DNA from: Imbricaverruca yamaguchii
Taxonomy: Eukaryota; Arthropoda; Thecostraca; Neoverrucidae
Length of the DNA: 64,000 nucleotides
Assembly (NCBI GenBank): GCA_034440575.1
Contig: JAOTOL010000873.1
Location: 62,001 to 126,000 of the forward strand
Reading direction: 5' to 3'
Of the stretch, positions 45,963 to 56,200 are shown one piece after another (position 1 is the stretch's first letter; every line of letters starts with the position of its first letter). The position numbers and the translations under genes are program-made. The notes under the pieces are model-generated. The model made no database searches and was not told the origin of the DNA. It was given only the letters and a program-made list of their open reading frames with translations.

Positions 45963-46128
45963 GGGGCGGTAGCTCAGTTGGTAGAGCGTCGGACTCTTGA
46001 TCGCAAGATTGTGGGTTCGAATCTCACGACCGGCAGCATTTACCGAGTCCGCCCGCGACCAGTTGGCGTGGGAGGATGGCGACGCTACATAACCTAGCGG
46101 TTGACTGCGTCGTAAAAGAACCCAAGGT
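45963..46128 (+). mobile_element. tRNA-derived SINE with Lys-like head
   Basis: The head gggcggtagctcagttggta gagcgtcggactcttgatcg has an anticodon-like loop CTCTTGA (CTT, Lys) and B box gtgggttcgaatctcac. The acceptor stem does not pair, so it is not a working tRNA gene. The body and tail (cgaccagttggcgtgggagg, ggttgactgcgtcgtaaaag) are those of the Val-headed SINEs. Confidence 0.87.
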
Positions 46129-46159
46129 TGTTCTTCTGATCTCTGCTCAGAGTTGGTCC

Positions 46160-46275
46160 GTGCGGGCGTGTGCCCTGTGAAGTGACCTGTGTTGTGACCT
46201 GTGTTGTGAGATGTGACCTGTGTTGTGAGATGTGGCCTGTGTTGTGACCTGTGTTGTGAGATGTGACCTGTGACC
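46160..46275. repeat. Short repeat before HBS1L exon 12 (gtgacctgtgttgtgagat)
   Basis: Six or so imperfect 14-19 bp units ending just before the exon 12 acceptor region. Confidence 0.85.
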
Positions 46276-46287
46276 TGACGTCCGCAG

Positions 46288-46521
46288 GCGTGCAGCAGCT
46301 GGCCGTGGCCGTCAACAAGCTGGACACGGTTGGCTGGCAGCAGGCGCGCTTCGACGACATCCGAGCCCGCCTCGGCGCCTTCCTGCGCTCGGTGGGCTTC
46401 CGGGAGGCCGACCTGCGATACGTGCCCTGCTCCGGCCTGACGGGCGAGAACCTCACCCAGCCGCCACGGGAAACGGCGCTCAGCGGCTGGTACAGCGGCC
46501 CCACCCTGCTCCAGGTCATAG
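46288..46521 (+). CDS. HBS1L: HBS1L coding exon 12 (G4 NKLD and G5)
   Basis: This exon encodes VQQLAVAVNKLDTVGWQQAR and continues to YVPCSGLTGENLTQPPRETA and ALSGWYSGPTLLQVI. NKLD gives guanine specificity (G4), CSGL is G5. The acceptor gtccgcag|GC and donor ATA G|GTCAGT are phase 1. The donor is duplicated in the 38-bp minisatellite that starts here. Confidence 0.95.
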
Positions 46522-46875
46522 GTCAGTGTACGGCGGACCTACCCTGATCCGGGTCATAGGTCAGTATGTAGTGGCCCTACCCTGATCCGGGTCATAGGTC
46601 AGTGTACAGCGGTCCTACCCTGATCCAGGTCATAGGTCAGTGTACGGCGGCCCTACCCTGATCCAGGTCATAGGTCAGTGTACGGCGGACCTGCCCTGAC
46701 CCAGGTCATAGGTCGGTGTGCGGCGGCCCTACCCTGATCCAGGTCATAGGTCAGTGTACGGCGGCCCTACCCTGGTCCGGGTCATAGGTCAGTGTACAGC
46801 GGCCTTACCTTGCTCTAAGTCATAGGTCAGTGTACGGCGGCCCTACCCTGCTCCAGGTCATATATCAGTGTACAG
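46510..46875. repeat. 38-bp minisatellite duplicating the exon 12 end and donor
   Basis: About 9-10 copies of ccaggtcataggtcagtgta cggcggccctaccctgat. Each unit repeats the last codons of exon 12 (CAG GTC ATA G) and the donor GTCAGT. The unit is not a multiple of three. Confidence 0.93.
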
Positions 46876-47510
46876 AAACAGTGGTTCGGTGATTTTCATA
46901 AGAGTTCTGCCATATTACACCATGAGTACGGATATATTTGTATACAGTATTTAGATCATATATTTGTATACAGTATTAGTCCCTAGCCAATTATATCGAT
47001 CTTTCTTGCATAGCTTTTTGTTGTTTACATTTTATGTTGGTACCTACCCAGAGTACCTTTGCGGCAGACAATTTTTCTGCCGTTTTAGGTATCGATGGAG
47101 ATTTCGGCTTCAAATTTCCACTTCATGTGCAAGTTCCTATATCTCTGACAGCAAATTGGTTTGCTTTTGCAACTGCTGTGACGATGTCTAGCATGAACAA
47201 TGGAAGGAAGACGAGCATCAACCTCTGTTTGTCACTTCTGGTCTGGCGCTCAACACGTGTGCATGCTGTTGATCGGTTCGTGCTCCCCGTGACAATGTCT
47301 GCATTATGTCACATACATGCACGTGCTGTTTGGATCGGATGTATTCTGCAATACCGGTAGGCCATTGTAAAATAATTGAACATGTGGCCTGGAAAGTCAC
47401 AGTTAATGGAATTGTGCTATTTATCCTTGTCTTCGTTTTTACCATTTTGCCACACGTGTGGGCAGTCATACACACGACTGCAAATAATGTAAATTGCATG
47501 TGACTGAAGT
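46876..47510. other. Intron 12, middle: no gene seen
   Basis: AT-rich unique-looking sequence; no element recognised. Confidence 0.4.
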
Positions 47511-47615
47511 GAAAGGCATTCCGCTTTTTAATCCTTCAGTGGCGATCCTTTATTTTCTTCCAATCTTTCACTATTTAGCAACTTCTTTCTTCATCCCACA
47601 GTTAATGGTGAAGTA
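47511..47615 (-). mobile_element. Dispersed repeat, inverted partner of 43236-43345
   Basis: Its reverse complement carries the same landmarks in the same order as 43236-43345. The 47616-47850 stretch that follows is unassigned. Confidence 0.82.
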
Positions 47616-47849
47616 ATTTATGACACTGCGGTAGGCAATGCAGCTGATATTTGGTGCCTTGTGCGAGCCAACGCCTTATTGCCGATCTTTCACCGCGCCT
47701 GGTACCGGTGCCAATAAGTCCACGTACATACAGTCATAACCCTTATTGTGACCGGCTTCGGTACATCGGTGTACCTCACGCCGTAACCGTCACATACCCA
47801 TTGTCGTACTCCGTATCGTAACCGGTGCCGATACATCGGTGTAACACAC

Positions 47850-48273
47850 ACCGTGACCGGTACCGGATACCTGCGTGTACCCGCCGTCGTCCCCGGAGGC
47901 CATACCTTTGCAACACATAGTTATATGTTGGCCGGTGATGACCGTCCCGTATGTCCGCGCTGTTCTAACCCGCTTACCGTGTACCATGTTTTAGTTGGCT
48001 GTACACTGCTAGATCCTCTACGACGCCAGATTTTAGGACGGTTGAACACCGACTCTTCTTGACGTATGCTTATAGGGAACGACTCTGAGGCTGTTGCGTC
48101 CGGGAATATTTTTATGTTCATTCGACAAGCTCGCCTTGACGTGATATACCCCCACCCGTGAAGATGGATAGTGAGCTATGATAGCAGCACCGTAGATTGA
48201 TTACATTTCAGTTATGGGCGCAAAATGACCCGAGATGTCGACGCGCCCCTAAACTCCAATCCACCACCACCAC
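47850..48273 (+). mobile_element. 5'-truncated I/Jockey-like LINE, 3' end
   Basis: It encodes ATHSYMLAGDDRPVCPRCSN then PLTVYHVLVGCTLLDPLRRQ, the C-terminal zinc-knuckle region (CxxC...HxxxxC) that follows RNase H in this LINE group. After about 150 bp of 3' UTR it ends in the hairpin (gggcgcaaaatgaccc ... gtcgacgcgccc) at 48215-48248 and a (CCA)n tail. Confidence 0.8.
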
Positions 48274-48620
48274 ATGCAAAACGAAATCCTTACACGAAGA
48301 AACGTGTAAAACCCTGTGTTGACAGGATTTCACATATTTACAGCTGGAAATATTCCACATACCTTAGCACACTTCACCAGAGGAGGCAGAATCTGCCCAC
48401 CTGTCCTGTTTTTGACAAGCGGATGGTGGTATTGTAATGCAATGTTGTGGCTTTATTGAAAATTGATTGATGCACCACATCCAAAACGATCTCCCTCCAA
48501 GGGATCTATACCCCACTATATTGTCAATCTATGCCACCACACCGTCGTCGCCGGCACTGCCACCGGTGCCGGTGCAGCAGTGTACCCCACACCGTGACCT
48601 GTGCACCGGTACGCCTGCAG

Positions 48621-48797
48621 ACGACATGCCGGCGCCGGAGCGGCCGGTGACGCGGCCGCTGCGGCTGTGCGTCTCGGACGTGTTCAAGGGCGCGCAGCAG
48701 TCGGCGCTGAGCATGGCCGGCCGCATGGACGCCGGCACGATGCACCTCGGCGACCGGGTCATGGTGATGCCGCCCGCGGAGCTGGCCACCATCAAAA
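48621..48797 (+). CDS. HBS1L: HBS1L coding exon 13 (GTPase domain 2, first half)
   Basis: This exon encodes DDMPAPERPVTRPLRLCVSD, then VFKGAQQSALSMAGRMDAGT and MHLGDRVMVMPPAELATIK. RPLRLCVSDVFK and the G(R/K)xxAGxxxxGDRxxxMPP pattern identify domain 2 of the EF-Tu-like core. The acceptor acgcctgcag|AC is phase 1 and the donor ATC AAA A|GTAAGC is phase 1. Four further in-frame phase-1 donors follow in the adjacent repeat, up to 49073. Confidence 0.93.
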
Positions 48798-49315
48798 GTA
48801 AGCCGGCTCTCCGCACTGGATGTGCTCGACAGGTCATGGTGATGCCGCCCGCCGAGCTGGCCACCATCAAAAGTAAGGCGGCTCTCCGCAGTGGAGGTGC
48901 CCGACAGGTCATGGTGGAGCTGGCCACCATCAAAAGTGAGGCGGCTCTCCGCAGTGGAGGTGCTCGACAGGTCATGGTGGAGCTTGCCACCATCAAAAGT
49001 GAGGCGGCTCTCCGCAGTGGAGGTGCTCGACAGGTCATGGTGATGTCGCCCGCAGAACTGGCCACCATCAAAAGTAGGTAAGGCGGCTCTCCGCACTGCA
49101 AGTGTTCGACAGGTTATCGGGGTGCCGCTGGCAGAGCTGGCCACTATCAAAAGTAAGCCGGCTCTCCGCACTGGAGGTGCTCGACAGGTCATGGTGATGC
49201 TGGCCACTATCAAAAGTAAGCCGGCTCTCCGCACTGGAGGTGCTCGACAGGTCATGGTGATGCTGGCCACCATCAAAAGTGAGGCGGCTCTCCGCAGTGG
49301 AGGTGCTCGTCAGGT
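48765..49315 (+). repeat. 63/75-bp minisatellite duplicating the exon 13 end and donor
   Basis: Eight copies. Each has gtcatggtg, ctggccaccatcaaaa|gt(a/g)ag and ends gctcgacag. Donor-equivalent last bases lie at 48797, 48872, 48935, 48998, 49073, 49152, 49215 and 49278. The first four steps (75, 63, 63, 75) are multiples of three and the frame is open until a TAA at 49079. Confidence 0.93.
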
Positions 49316-50285
49316 GGTCGCGCCGCTGGTAACGGTTGTGCGTGGGGTCGCGACAGGAGCGATTCAGTTGTACGTGACCGTCCAGGCGTGTTGTTCTTCA
49401 TGCGCGTGGTCATTTTGTATGATAGTTCTGATCCAGAGCTATTTATCCAAGCTCAGTGTGATCGACGTGGTCAAACCAGACACCACTGCCACCGTCAACA
49501 GGTTTGGTTTGTTCCCGACACGTGGGTGTTGGCTGATGTTGAAAGTCGGGTACGCAAAATTGCATCCTGGTTGGGAGTAAGTGGACAGGTATCGTAAGTA
49601 AGTGCATGCGTCGCACTGGGCTGGAGAGAGCACGTTGAATGGTGACTGTACAGAACAGTTATCAGTTTGTGGTGACAGTCCATGTAGGGTAATGTTTTAT
49701 GTTGGGGGAGCAGGCGGGTTCATGCATTGAAAGTTGAAAGAATACGATGTCTTTGGAGAACCGCCATGATAGTTCCTTATCGATTAGTAGTAGGCATTTT
49801 GGTGTTGACGAATTTCTCTACCCACCAACAACCGGGTGTTTGTAATGAGGGTCATTCAGTAGGTGCATTTTCAGTTGGGGCAGGATCAGCCCCCAAACTG
49901 CTATGCCGTATGCCCACCACCGTGACTGAATTCCTTAAACATGGTCTCACAACCTCAAAAAACGATTGTGAGTCCCGAAGTAAATCTAGCTGGGACCTTG
50001 GGCAATCTTCAACATGATGATTTCTTGCAAGAATGCTTTGAAAATTGTCTTACGGTGCACGAAATGACCAGACGAAACCGAGCCCATACCTTAGGCGCGT
50101 ATTTGCAAAGCGGATTTGAAATGTGTGACTGGGCTATCTCTATTGACATGGCATCCGCAGCGACTTGGGCTGACCTCACTGCACGATTTTCCTAAACGAC
50201 GTTCTCACTCTGACCTCGCTTGGCCAGCAGGTCTGGCCTTTAATTATATGTCCGCACGGTCTTAGCCAAATCTGACTCGCCCGAC
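49316..50285. other. Intron 13, middle: no gene seen
   Basis: Unique-looking sequence without recognisable coding or repeat content. Confidence 0.4.
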
Positions 50286-50287
50286 GG

Positions 50288-50686
50288 GTAATTCGATTGA
50301 TTAGATGCCCGTGCTGACCTGCCCTGCCCTGACCTGACAGGCAGTTGTGTTCACTGACGAGGTGCCGATCCTGACGTGACCTGACCTGACCTGACCGATA
50401 ATTACGTTCACTGACCATATTATCGGTCCTGATGTGATGTGATGTGACCTGACCTGACAGGCAGTTATTCCACTGACGATATACCAGTCCTGAACGTGAT
50501 TCCGACCTGACCTGACAGGCAGTTGTCCATTGATGATGTACCTGTCCTGACGTGACCTGACCTGACATGACCTGCAGGTATGTCCACTAACGATATGTCT
50601 GTCTTGACGTTACCTGACCTGACAGGAAGTTATGTTCACTGACGATATACCTGTCCTGACGTGACCTGACCTGACCTGACCGGCAG
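50288..50686. repeat. About 57-bp minisatellite duplicating the exon 14 acceptor
   Basis: Seven diverged copies. Each has a run of gacctgacctgac, a CAG and then a decayed form of the first ~30 bases of exon 14 (gcatgtccatcgacgagatg; for instance gtatgtccactaacgatatg at about 50578). CTGAC fits the branch-point consensus. Confidence 0.88.
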
Positions 50687-50886
50687 GCATGTCCATCGAC
50701 GAGATGCCCGTGCAGACGGCGTTTGCCGGCGACCACGTGACCGTCAGTCTGAGTAACGTGGACGCCCAGAGTCAGACGGTGGGCGTGGTGCTGTGCGACC
50801 CCGCCCAGCCGGTGCGCGTCGCCACCAAGGTGCAGGCGCGCGTCGTCATCTTCAGCATCGACCTGCCCATCACCAAGGGCTACCAG
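50687..50886 (+). CDS. HBS1L: HBS1L coding exon 14 (GTPase domain 2, second half)
   Basis: This exon encodes SMSIDEMPVQTAFAGDHVTV and continues through VATKVQARVVIFSIDLPITK to GYQ. GDHV and the VIFSIDLPITKGY end match domain 2 up to the entry to domain 3. The acceptor is accggcag|GC. The 3' end is uncertain: CAG|GCGAGT would be a GC-type donor at 50887, and GCGA|GTATGA at 50891 is an alternative; without splicing the frame stops at 50928. No domain 3 exon was found downstream. Confidence 0.9.
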
Positions 50887-51119
50887 GCGAGTATGACGTC
50901 GACCGCCCAGCTGGTGCATGATGTTTGACAGCCCCGGTACGGCGTGCAGCTCCACGGTGTATGCAGTGACATTTGTTGATAGTATAGTATTTGCCATCAT
51001 TATCATTAATGTATTTGTTCACATAATGGATATCTTCAAATTGAGGAAAAAACGATTCCCGTACGAGTACGCTCTTGGCTCAAAGTTTTCCTTAAATGAC
51101 TTAGGCAACATTTTAAACG

Positions 51120-51190
51120 TCATGCTTCCATGGCAAATCCAGACATCCTACTGTACTCGATTCGACATCTCACACCAAACGAAAGACCAA
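51120..51190 (-). mobile_element. Fragment of the 19757/33625 dispersed repeat
   Basis: It contains ttccatggcaaatc, acatcctactgtactcg and ttcgacatctcacaccaaac, matching one end of the element beside HBS1L exon 3. Confidence 0.7.
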
Positions 51191-51204
51191 CATTTTGACA
51201 CTTG

Positions 51205-51363
51205 GCCTCGGTGCTGTGCGAAACTGAGCATCTGCATTGCAGCCCGGAGGCAGACTTTGTGTCGTCTGTCAGCTGGGGTGTCTGGCTTCAGCCTCGTTAG
51301 TAGCTCTTGGCACTGCCCGTCATGGTGGCAGATGACCTTCAGAACCCGCTTCTGAAAGCGCAT
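51205..51363 (-). pseudogene. LINE reverse-transcriptase C-terminal fragment
   Basis: On the - strand it reads RFQKRVLKVICHHDGQCQEL, then LTRLKPDTPADRRHKVCLRA. This resembles the region after the reverse transcriptase in some LINEs (KR.LR.I......Y...L..L.LPTL..RR). It is opposite in orientation to the element that starts just downstream. Confidence 0.6.
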
Positions 51364-51569
51364 GGCATCCAGAACAACAAAATCACTCCTGGCTCCTCTT
51401 ACCGAGGGCCAGACAAATCGATCGTCTTCAAACGAGGCATACCCCGTATCCTCATTTTGCGAGCACGTGAAGGCTCCAAGCAGCTAGCGTCCCTATCACC
51501 ATTTCAACGACGTGACGGGTGTGACAGATTCGGAGTTATCACCAGATGTCAGGCTTTGCGTGACGGAGG

Positions 51570-52500
51570 ATTATAAGTAGAGTTTTCAAGGGGAGAAGTT
51601 GCGAAGAAAGTGCTCTCAGCTGAATTTTTCATATACAGTATGCGAGATGGTAATATCAGACGGGAAGTGACCATTCCAATCAGTGCGGAGACCCACAAGA
51701 CAAAAAACTCGTCCAAGGGCATCATTAACTGTTTCGACCTGAGAAATGTGTCTGACGCAGAAATAGTGGATGGCCTCTCGGAGTCAGGGGTTACAGAGGC
51801 TCATCGTATAAATACCAGAAAGGGACCGGAGGTGCGGCCCACCAACAATATTATCTTGACCTTCAATACACCCGACCTCCCAGCTACAGTTCTCGTAGGA
51901 TACATTCGTGTCAAAGTGCGCAGATACATCCCGAATCCTATGCGATGCTTTCAATGTCAGCGTTTCGGGCACACCAAGCCTGCATGTCGCAATCGGCCCG
52001 CATGCGCAAACTGCGCCGCCACTACCCACACCGCCGAAAACTGTAAACCCAGGATCCCCGGTGTCTAAACTGCGGGAGAGGACAATCTCCCCACACTTCT
52101 TATGACCGTTCCTGCCCTGTGTACGTAAAGGAAAAGGAGATCATTTCATTGAAATTTACACACAACATTTCGTTCCGCGAAGCCCGAGACATGTATATTG
52201 GCACACATCCTGCAACTTCTTACGCTGCCAAGGCAGCAACGCTACCACCGATGAGGAAGCCGCCTACCCATCCGCAGCAGTACGACCAGAGTAGTGCTTC
52301 TGTGCTGATAGGTCAGCTCGTAGCTCTGTTGCGATCATTTGGAGTCGCATGGCCCCCATTATCCCCTATAGCGACTGGAGAAACCGTGACAACTGAGGAT
52401 GAAGCACAGGTCGTGGCTCCCAAGCAGGGATTCCCCCGGAGGATACAGCCACGGCCCCCATCGAGTGTGATGGAAATTGGCAGGTAGTACAAAGAAAGAA
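51570..52500 (+). pseudogene. LINE ORF1 (gag-like, CCHC zinc knuckles), frameshifted
   Basis: It reads EFFIYSMRDGNIRREVTIPI through DLPATVLVGYIRVKVRRYIP and then consecutive zinc knuckles: CFQCQRFGHTKPAC, CANCAATTHTAENC and, after a frameshift near 52060, NCGRGQSPHTSYDRSCP. This is the usual gag-like RNA-binding protein. The following 52500-53270 is Pro/Ser/Thr-rich remnant of ORF1. Confidence 0.82.
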
Positions 52501-53279
52501 ACGTCAAGGTAAACCCACATTATCCTCCCCACAAAAGTCCAGCAAATTACCATCCACAACGACGCTATCCTCGAAACCACCACCTTCCACTGCCCATCCT
52601 TCATCCAACTCTCCCCCAGTCCCCTCACGCACCACCACCACCACCACCTCCAAATCCCTCTTATCCACATCCTCCCTTCCAGAACCAACCGCCCTCCCGT
52701 GAGGCAGGCCTCTACCTCACCATCCACATGTGCATCTGTACCTCCATCGCCTTCACGCAACACCCAGCGACCAATCCATATATCTGATGCAAGTTTTCAC
52801 TACCAGGAAGCCGAAAGGCGTGCCCGCGAGGCCAAACGAGCATGACTCGCACAGATGGAGAGAGCCCGGACGGAAGGACACCAAGGAAGTGACAAGTATC
52901 TTCCCCCAAGGCCAGCCACCCCATTGCCCCGACGGCGAGTGGAGGGGCCGGCTCCATCAGGCAATGAGATGGGACCTCCTCCATCTTCACCCCGGTTGGG
53001 GTGAAGATGAGAGGATTGCTGAAGAGAGGATTGCTGCTGTCGGGTTCCCCACCAGCGGAAGCGTCGCCGCGTTCTCGCCCCAGGACCCAGTCGCTGGGTC
53101 GTAATCGAAGTGAACCCTCTGAGTTAATAGACTCCGACCATGGTAAGTGGACGAAGCCTTAATCTCCTACTTCCCCTTCTAAACGACCATTTATCATGCA
53201 ACTACCGTTTATTACAGAAACCAGGACTGTGTATCTGTAAAGTTTCCCGTAGTCTGTTTTAACCTTTAAATCGCCCATC

Positions 53280-56200
53280 ATGCAAGCCTTTTTTACAGTG
53301 GAACTGCAGAGGTTCTTGCACTAGTGCCCCAGAACTCCAGATAACCTTAATCAACGTTGCCCAGCGGTAGTATGCCTACAGGAAACTAAGCTTAGACCCG
53401 AGCATAAGATATCTATTAAAAGCTACTCTATATTCCGTAAGGATATCCTGTTTGATACCATTGCTCACGGTGGGGTGCTTCTGGCCCTCCACCATAGCGT
53501 TCCCGAGAAAGAGATCGCGTTGAAAACTGACTTGCAGGCGGTGGCTGTGCGTATCCTCTTAAACCGTCGGGCTCTTACTGTGTGCTCCCTATACTCTCCC
53601 CCTGGTGTCGCACTGCCAATCAATGATCTGGGAAGCTCTTGCCCCAGCTCCCGCCTCCACTCCTCCTATTAGGAGACTTTAATTCTCACCACACCGTGTG
53701 GGGCTGCGTTGATGTTAACTCTCGTGGGCGTCTCCTGGAAAATTGTATTATACGGACATCTCTTTGCATTTTGAACACTGGCGCAGGTACCCACATTAGC
53801 CTCCCATCAGGTTCTACTTCAGTTTTAGATCTTAGTATCGCAAGTCCACAGCTGGTGAACAGTTTTGAATGGACCGTTGACGAGGACCCATTGGGAGCGA
53901 CCACTTTCCCATCTGGTTGCACTATCAAGGAAGTCCCATATTAGGTCCCCGACCACAACGATGGAACCTTAAAAAGCGGATTGGAAAACGTTTGAAGAAA
54001 ATGCACAGCGTGTTTTGGTTATCACTACAAAAAGCCACCAGTCTCAATCGAGACGTTCACATCTCTCCTTTTAGAATCTACCACCGAATGTGTCCCGAGA
54101 ACCACTGGTTCCCCTCGGCGGATACCAGTTCCATGGTGGACACAGGAGTGGCGTGATGCCATTCGGACTAGGCGACGCGCATTTCGAATTTTCAAACGTG
54201 ACAGCACCACCACACATTTAATCAACTTCAAACGTGCTAGGGCTCTCGCGCGCCGTACGATACGGGAAGCAAAGCGGTCTTCCTGGCGTGAGTATGCAAA
54301 CTCTTTGAACCAATTTACCCCTCATTCTCTGATCTGGTCCCGAATTAAAAGAATCTCCGGTCAATTCAGCACGGTTCCTATCCCTGTACTAATCATTGGT
54401 AATCGTGAGGTGGTTCACCCATTGGATGTGTCAAATTAATTCGGAACTGCACTTGCTGAGAGAAGTTGAACCGAAACCACAGACAGAAGCTTCCTGCGCT
54501 ACAAATCCGCCTGCGAAAAGTCCGTCATTGATTTTTCTACGTCACAATATTTTTAATACAACCAACCGTTTACCGAATCTGAAATATTATCGGCCATTTC
54601 TTCACTTAAAAGCGCCGCCGAGGGCTCGGATGGGGTGCATAATGAACTGTTGAAGCATTTGCCAGCGGAGGTGATCACGTTGCTCTTACGTGCCTTCAAC
54701 AATTTATGGGAACTCGACCTATTCCTCCAATGTGGAGGGATGCCACGGTTGTCCCGATACTAAAACCTGGCAAAACTGGCACTGACCCTTTAGACTACCG
54801 ACCGATTTCTTTGACGTCTGCTTTGTGCAAGTTATTTGAGAAAATGATATATACCCGTCTTTCGTGTTTTTTTGTTGAAAAATATGATCTCGCGAATTGT
54901 CAATGCGGCTTTCGAAAAAACAGAAGTACAATAGACCATATTGTGTCACTAGACACCGAGGTGAGGGTAGCCAGAGAAATCGCCACCTAGGTGCAGTCTT
55001 CTTTGACATTCAAAAAGCGTATTACACCACTTGGCGCCACGGAATTCTCCTGAAACTTTTTAAGAAGGGAATCCGTGGCCACATGGGCAACTTTTTACAG
55101 AACTTTTTGAAAGAACGAAGATTTCGAATACGCGTCGGGAATCACCTCTCCCGATGGTTTGTACAAGAAAACGGCGTCCCACAGGGAAGCGTACTCAGTA
55201 TACCGTTATTCGGCATCATGATAGACGACATAGGTGATTCTATCCCGCCGGCCATGGGACGTTCACTTTTCGTAGATGATTTTGCTATTTGGACTTGCGC
55301 CTCAAAACCACCAACCTTGCAGACAGCTGCAACTAGCAGTTGCAAGCCTGGAAAAGTGGGCGAATAGGAATGGATTTTCGTTCTCAGCACCAAAAACTGT
55401 CGCCCTCCACTTTTGCCGTCGTCGGTGTTGTCAGGATATGCAAATTAAATTGTATGGTAAGGATGTACCCGTCCAGCCCGTCGTGCGATTTTTTGGGAGT
55501 GGAATTCGACCGACGTCTTACATATAAGCAGCACCTAAAACCCTGTGTGGAAGGTGTTTTAATGCACTGAACATATTGAAATGCGTTGCCCGTACTTCTT
55601 ATGGCGCAGATCGAGATAAACTTATGTTGTTATATCGTTCTTTGATACGCTCAAAGCTCGATTACGCCAGTTTTATCTATGACGGCACAGCTGCATCTAA
55701 CAAACTCTCACTTGCCACCGTTCATCATGCGGCTATCCGTATAGCAACAGGAGCATTTCGTACTTCACCAAAGTCAAGTCTTCTAGTCAAGGCACACGAG
55801 CCCCCTCTTTGTCTGTGCAGAGAAAGACTGGGAATGCGCTACGCCTGAAGCTTCGCCAGTTCCCTGATCACCCCGCTTACTTACATGTTTTCTCAAGACG
55901 GTTGTCGACCATTTTCTCCACAGATCGAATGTTGAGTGTTGCTCCGTTCGGTGTGCGCATACGTAAGCTCTTCCAAGAAAGCCAAATTAGACTCCAAGGA
56001 ATCCGGAAAATTGAGCACATGGAGACCCCACCATGGGAGTTGGTCGCACCCGAGGTGGATTTTTCCCTCGCTAAGACCCAAAAAACTGATGCCGCTCCAG
56101 AAGAGTTCCGCTCACTTGCCCTCGAACACATCGAGTCATTTCATGGACGACATATACATATGGGTGACGACATATACCGATGGTTCTCGAACGGATGATG

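Larger units (their letters stand above)
17450..50886 (+). other. HBS1L: HBS1L gene (HBS1/eRF3-family translational GTPase), C-terminal exons not found
   Basis: HBS1L binds GTP and delivers Pelota/Dom34 to the A site of stalled cytoplasmic ribosomes in no-go and non-stop decay. Coding exons at 17450-17492, 18451-18611, 20183-20414, 21750-21863, 33332-33427, 34431-34647, 39549-39637, 41611-41755, 44010-44122, 45460-45576, 46288-46521, 48621-48797 and 50687-50886 sum to 1938 nt (646 codons), with compatible phases throughout. The product starts MSRHRNVRGLNYDD, has the N-terminal HBS1 domain, a Ser/Pro-rich linker, the G domain (GHVDAGKST, RGITMD, DAPGH, NKLD, CSGL) and domain 2. Human HBS1L is 684 residues; domain 3 (about 85-90 residues) was not found. 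The 23475-25843 exon is treated as an alternative terminal exon. All assigned introns are U2-type. The call rests on recognising the family from translated exons; transcripts were not available. Confidence 0.93.

Noticed and set aside
45963..46040. Genuine tRNA-Lys gene
   Set aside because: The D arm and T arm are good but the acceptor stem does not pair and a SINE body follows directly.
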